A DNA stretch of 41,105 bases, from NCBI GenBank assembly GCA_019359045.1, contig JAHHIA010000024.1, positions 1 to 41,105 of the forward strand, read 5' to 3'. Positions 39,175 through 41,105 of the stretch are shown piece after piece. Origin of the DNA: Scytolyngbya sp. HA4215-MV1 (GTDB lineage Bacteria; Cyanobacteriota; Cyanobacteriia; Leptolyngbyales; Leptolyngbyaceae). The position numbers and the translations under genes are program-made. How positions within the stretch are numbered: position 1 is the first letter of the stretch; each line of letters begins with the position of its first letter. Under the pieces are notes generated by a model. That model saw only the letters and a program-made list of their open reading frames with translations, was not told the DNA's origin and did no database searches.

Positions 39175-39671
39175 CCAGAATCGAACAGAACCACACACCT
39201 GAAGCCTCAAACGAGAGCATAGGACTGATCGCTCTTCAGTTGATTGGAGTTTGGAATTTGGTGGGCTATGCGGATGAGCAAGAAGGAAAAGAAGACACTC
39301 ATCCCTTTGGTTCCGAGCCAAAGGGTTTTCTGATCTACACGCCGGATGGGTTTGTGTCAGTCCAACTGATGAAGCCAGGTCGGACCGTCTTTCACTCTTC
39401 TGATTGGCATCACGGTACACCTGCTGAGTATGAAGCATCGGGTAGTGGTTATATCGCCTACTGCGGCACCTACGAAATTGATGAAAAAAAGGCGACAGTG
39501 ACCCACATTCCCTCCGTGGCGCTTCTGCCAAATCTGATTGGTGGAAGACAATTACGCACAGTAGATTTGCATGGTGATCGACTCATTCTACGAGCCGTTG
39601 GCGCTTCGGTTGCCAATGGACTGCCGGTCATCAGTCGTCTGGAGTGGCAAAGAGTGCAAGCTGGGGTTTGA
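39171..39671 (+). CDS. Lipocalin-like domain protein
   Basis: The 166-residue protein matches the lipocalin-like (Lipocalin_5) domain. LQLIGVWNLVGYADEQ opens the barrel, PKGFLIYTPDGFVSVQLMKPGR follows, then YIAYCGTYEIDEKKATVTHIPSVALLPN and the closing strand RLILRAV. These cytosolic small-molecule-binding proteins are often found with reductases. It overlaps the reductase gene by 4 bp (ATGA) and ends the operon. Binding or stabilising an operon product is a reasonable guess. The first 25 residues are charged and probably disordered. Confidence 0.8.
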   Translation: MTRIEQNHTPEASNESIGLIALQLIGVWNLVGYADEQEGKEDTHPFGSEPKGFLIYTPDGFVSVQLMKPGRTVFHSSDWHHGTPAEYEASGSGYIAYCGTYEIDEKKATVTHIPSVALLPNLIGGRQLRTVDLHGDRLILRAVGASVANGLPVISRLEWQRVQAGV

Positions 39672-40067
39672 GCATCATCCGAACATAAAGTCACGTTAAG
39701 GGGTACGACACCGTTCCTGGCAATTAAGTACCACATCGCCTGAAAGCTCCTCACAGTGTAACTTTCAGACTGTGATCTTGCCGCTTTTGCTCAACATTTA
39801 TGCACAGCAGCAGCGACGCAAGCGTTTAGGAGCAGAGCGATTGATAACTTCCGCTAATCATCTTGTGAAGCTTGTACTGTTGCGTGTTGTGCAGTAGTGC
39901 TAGCATCCATAAACTACCTGTGATAAGGCGAATGCACTGAACTACAAAAGCCGATACTGAATTCCATAAATCATGCACTGGCTTTTGAGAATTTAACCAA
40001 TGAGATCGTCCTTCTTGCAAGCAACCTTCTCAGTCAGCGGTGAGTCCACTCCGCACGTTGCCGCCGA
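39672..40067. other. Intergenic region, 396 bp, with one arm of the 22-bp inverted repeat
   Basis: No convincing gene. Positions 39880-39901 are the right arm of the inverted repeat shared with 29201-29222. GGGGTACGACACC at about 39700 has the look of a Tn3-type end, but no partner end could be established. Confidence 0.5.
39880..39901 (-). repeat. Right arm of a perfect 22-bp inverted repeat
   Basis: Exact complement of 29201-29222, 10.7 kb away. See the left arm for context. Confidence 0.75.
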
Positions 40068-40493
40068 TTACTCCCCGGATTGTCCAAACCGTTCCATCAT
40101 CGACTTGGCTCGTTTCTGGTTGGCGATCTGTTGCCGTTGTTCATTTCGAGTTGTGGCTTCTGCCAACACCCCCTGCAACACCTTCGGGTGCTGTTCGCAA
40201 AACTCAAACATGGCTTCAATCAACACTTCCCGGCAGAGTCCATTGTCTCGGCAGACCTCCTGCAAGCGATCGCTAACGCCGACTTCCAACCTCAACGTGC
40301 TTTGCTTAGTTTGTAGCGAGGGGATGAACTCCTGAGCGATCGGAGTCTGGACTGCTGAAGGTGTAGATACCTGGACTTCTAGACTTCTCGATGTTGAGGT
40401 ATCTACACTAGCAGGGGTTGGAGTGAGTGATGCGTCCCGATTGGGGACAGTTGGGCGGTTACGGTTTTTCAGGCGTTCTAACGCATCATTCAT
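40068..40493 (-). CDS. Small ParB-like partition partner
   Basis: From ATG 40491-40493 this encodes 141 residues. The ATG overlaps the parA stop as ATGAATGA, so it is translated with parA. The N-terminal 60 residues are basic, then Ser/Thr/Pro-rich and probably flexible. A conserved-looking core at about 65-105 (STLRLEVGVSDRLQEVCRDN, then EVLIEAMFEFCEQHP) has the strand-helix-helix form of RHH-type centromere-binding proteins. A coiled, basic C-terminus follows. In small type Ib loci the second gene binds the centromere and stimulates ParA; that role is inferred from position. The gene contains a perfect 12-bp inverted repeat (40361-40408) that may itself be a binding site. Confidence 0.7.
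   Translation of the reverse strand: MNDALERLKNRNRPTVPNRDASLTPTPASVDTSTSRSLEVQVSTPSAVQTPIAQEFIPSLQTKQSTLRLEVGVSDRLQEVCRDNGLCREVLIEAMFEFCEQHPKVLQGVLAEATTRNEQRQQIANQKRAKSMMERFGQSGE
40361..40408. promoter_or_regulatory. Perfect 12-bp inverted repeat inside the parB-like gene
   Basis: GTGTAGATACCT (40361-40372) and AGGTATCTACAC (40397-40408) are exact complements with a 24-bp spacer. They encode a flexible Ser/Thr-rich linker. The arms resemble AGGTA-type motifs upstream of parA at 329-341 and 512-524, so this is a parS candidate. Confidence 0.5.
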
Positions 40494-41105
40494 GACCCAA
40501 TGCCTCAATGATTTTCTCGAATGGGTATTGCAGTTCGGTTTGACCGATATCCGAGAGCAACTTGCCCTGGCGGATGGCATTCTTATATTTCTCAGACTCT
40601 CGGATCGAGGGCAGGATTGGGATGTCGCTGGCAAACTCTTGCATGGCAGCAATGTTCTCTCGCCCTTCCATGGTTTGGGTATTGCCAACCCAGCGATCTC
40701 GGAAGGGAACAATTCCCAAAATCTTGCCTGTGAATGCCATCAGGTTTGCCTGCTCATTGAGAAAATCCAAGGTATCGATCAGACTGTTCATGCCTTTGAC
40801 GTTGGCTTCTACAGGAATCAGGACATGATCCGAAGCTCCTACCGCAGTCAGGCAGAGTTGCGATCGTGAGGGCTGGACATCGATTAGGACATAGTCAAAC
40901 AGTGCAGCCACAGACTTCAGCCGCAGTTTGAGAATAAATGCCCCAGTGCCGCTACTGCTGAGGAAGTCGGAGACCTTAAATAATCCCCGATCGGCTGGGA
41001 TGAGAAATAAATTGTCGTAGTCTGTGGGGTAAGCGCCATCTTCTGTGCTGACCTGCCCCGTTAACACCTCAAACAAGCTGGGCTGATTGGGCTGTACCTC
41101 ATGGT
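40486..41105 (-). CDS. parA: ParA-type partition ATPase, main part (start lies at 272 across the junction)
   Basis: This part of the ParA gene runs from the window end to the TGA at 40486-40488. It encodes the remainder of the ATPase: FEVLTGQVSTEDGAYPTDYD, then LFLIPADRGLFKVSDFLS, then the Walker B-like region FDYVLIDVQPSRSQLCLTA, then VLIPVEANVKGMNSLIDTL, all typical of ParA. There is no N-terminal DNA-binding extension, so it is a small type Ib-like ParA (254 residues in total). Bases 40979-41105 repeat 1-127 and must be counted once. It is followed, with an 8-bp overlap, by the parB-like gene. Confidence 0.9.
   Translation of the reverse strand, partial: HEVQPNQPSLFEVLTGQVSTEDGAYPTDYDNLFLIPADRGLFKVSDFLSSSGTGAFILKLRLKSVAALFDYVLIDVQPSRSQLCLTAVGASDHVLIPVEANVKGMNSLIDTLDFLNEQANLMAFTGKILGIVPFRDRWVGNTQTMEGRENIAAMQEFASDIPILPSIRESEKYKNAIRQGKLLSDIGQTELQYPFEKIIEALGHE

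Noticed and set aside
29297-39732. GGGGT...TAAGTACC at 39698-39730 paired with the complement of 29298-29330 as Tn3-type ends
   Set aside because: Only about 19 of 33 bases match, and the left arm lies within transposase coding sequence, so it cannot be an element end.
39826-40020. Minus-strand open frame containing the right 22-bp arm
   Set aside because: No motif, no ribosome site, and the matching left arm lies in a different coding context; treated as non-coding.
1-41105. Identical 127-bp ends as long terminal repeats of a linear element
   Set aside because: The parA gene continues in frame across the join and the repeat has no element-like ends; circular assembly overlap is the simpler reading.

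Overview
The first 127 bases (1-127) are repeated exactly as the last 127 (40979-41105), and one parA-type gene reads across the junction. The window is therefore best read as a complete circular plasmid of 40,978 bp, cut inside its partition gene. The host is almost certainly a cyanobacterium. The octamer GCGATCGC (HIP1) is scattered through genes and gaps, and the gene families are typical of cyanobacteria: a WD40 STAND NTPase, a pentapeptide-repeat protein, a Uma2 nuclease, DUF2887/Rpn and DUF2188. No tRNA, rRNA, CRISPR array or intact insertion sequence was seen.

Layout on the circle. (1) Partition: parA and a small parB-like gene (40068-40978 joined to 1-272, minus strand), with palindromes upstream. 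(2) 0.7-5.1 kb: small accessory genes, including two GIY-YIG proteins, a DUF4145 protein and a Uma2 nuclease. (3) 5.1-6.5 kb: probable replication region. An XRE regulator diverges from a winged-helix protein whose gene contains three 16-bp palindromic repeats at exact 20-bp spacing. (4) 6.6-17.8 kb: a pentapeptide protein and a plasmid membrane/envelope module (single-pass proteins, membrane ATPase, YdjM-like hydrolase, HlyD-like lipoprotein, periplasmic protein broken by a stop codon, GT2 glycosyltransferase, secreted protein, SNase nuclease). An HNH/Rpn cassette interrupts it. (5) 17.9-25.6 kb: one tightly overlapping operon of a ParD/ParE-type toxin-antitoxin pair, complete type I restriction-modification (hsdM, hsdS, hsdR) and a YgjP-like metallopeptidase. 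(6) 25.6-29.6 kb: a mosaic of remnants, a second HNH cassette, a minimal tyrosine recombinase, a third GIY-YIG gene and a Tn3-family transposase remnant. (7) 29.8-39.7 kb: a 1218-residue HTH/NB-ARC/WD40 protein and a divergent seven-gene operon (NTF2-like, zinc alcohol dehydrogenase, two Old Yellow Enzyme reductases, alpha/beta hydrolase, unknown, lipocalin-like). Perfect 22-bp inverted repeats lie on either side of this block.

The most unusual feature is a recurring arrangement. At three places a small nuclease gene (HNH, HNH, GIY-YIG) lies directly beyond the stop codon of an intact gene, and on its far side is an orphan, diverged copy of the same gene's last 25-38 codons. In both HNH cases the nuclease is convergent with the intact gene, follows a partner gene of about 130 codons, and the orphan encodes nearly or exactly the same peptide with mainly synonymous differences. 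A fourth locus (glycosyltransferase) shows a displaced 3' end with only a MITE between the copies. This suggests nuclease-driven cassettes that enter at gene 3' ends and bring their own replacement end, like an integrative element at an attachment site but with no recombinase inside. All functional statements are inferred from sequence; no database search was possible.
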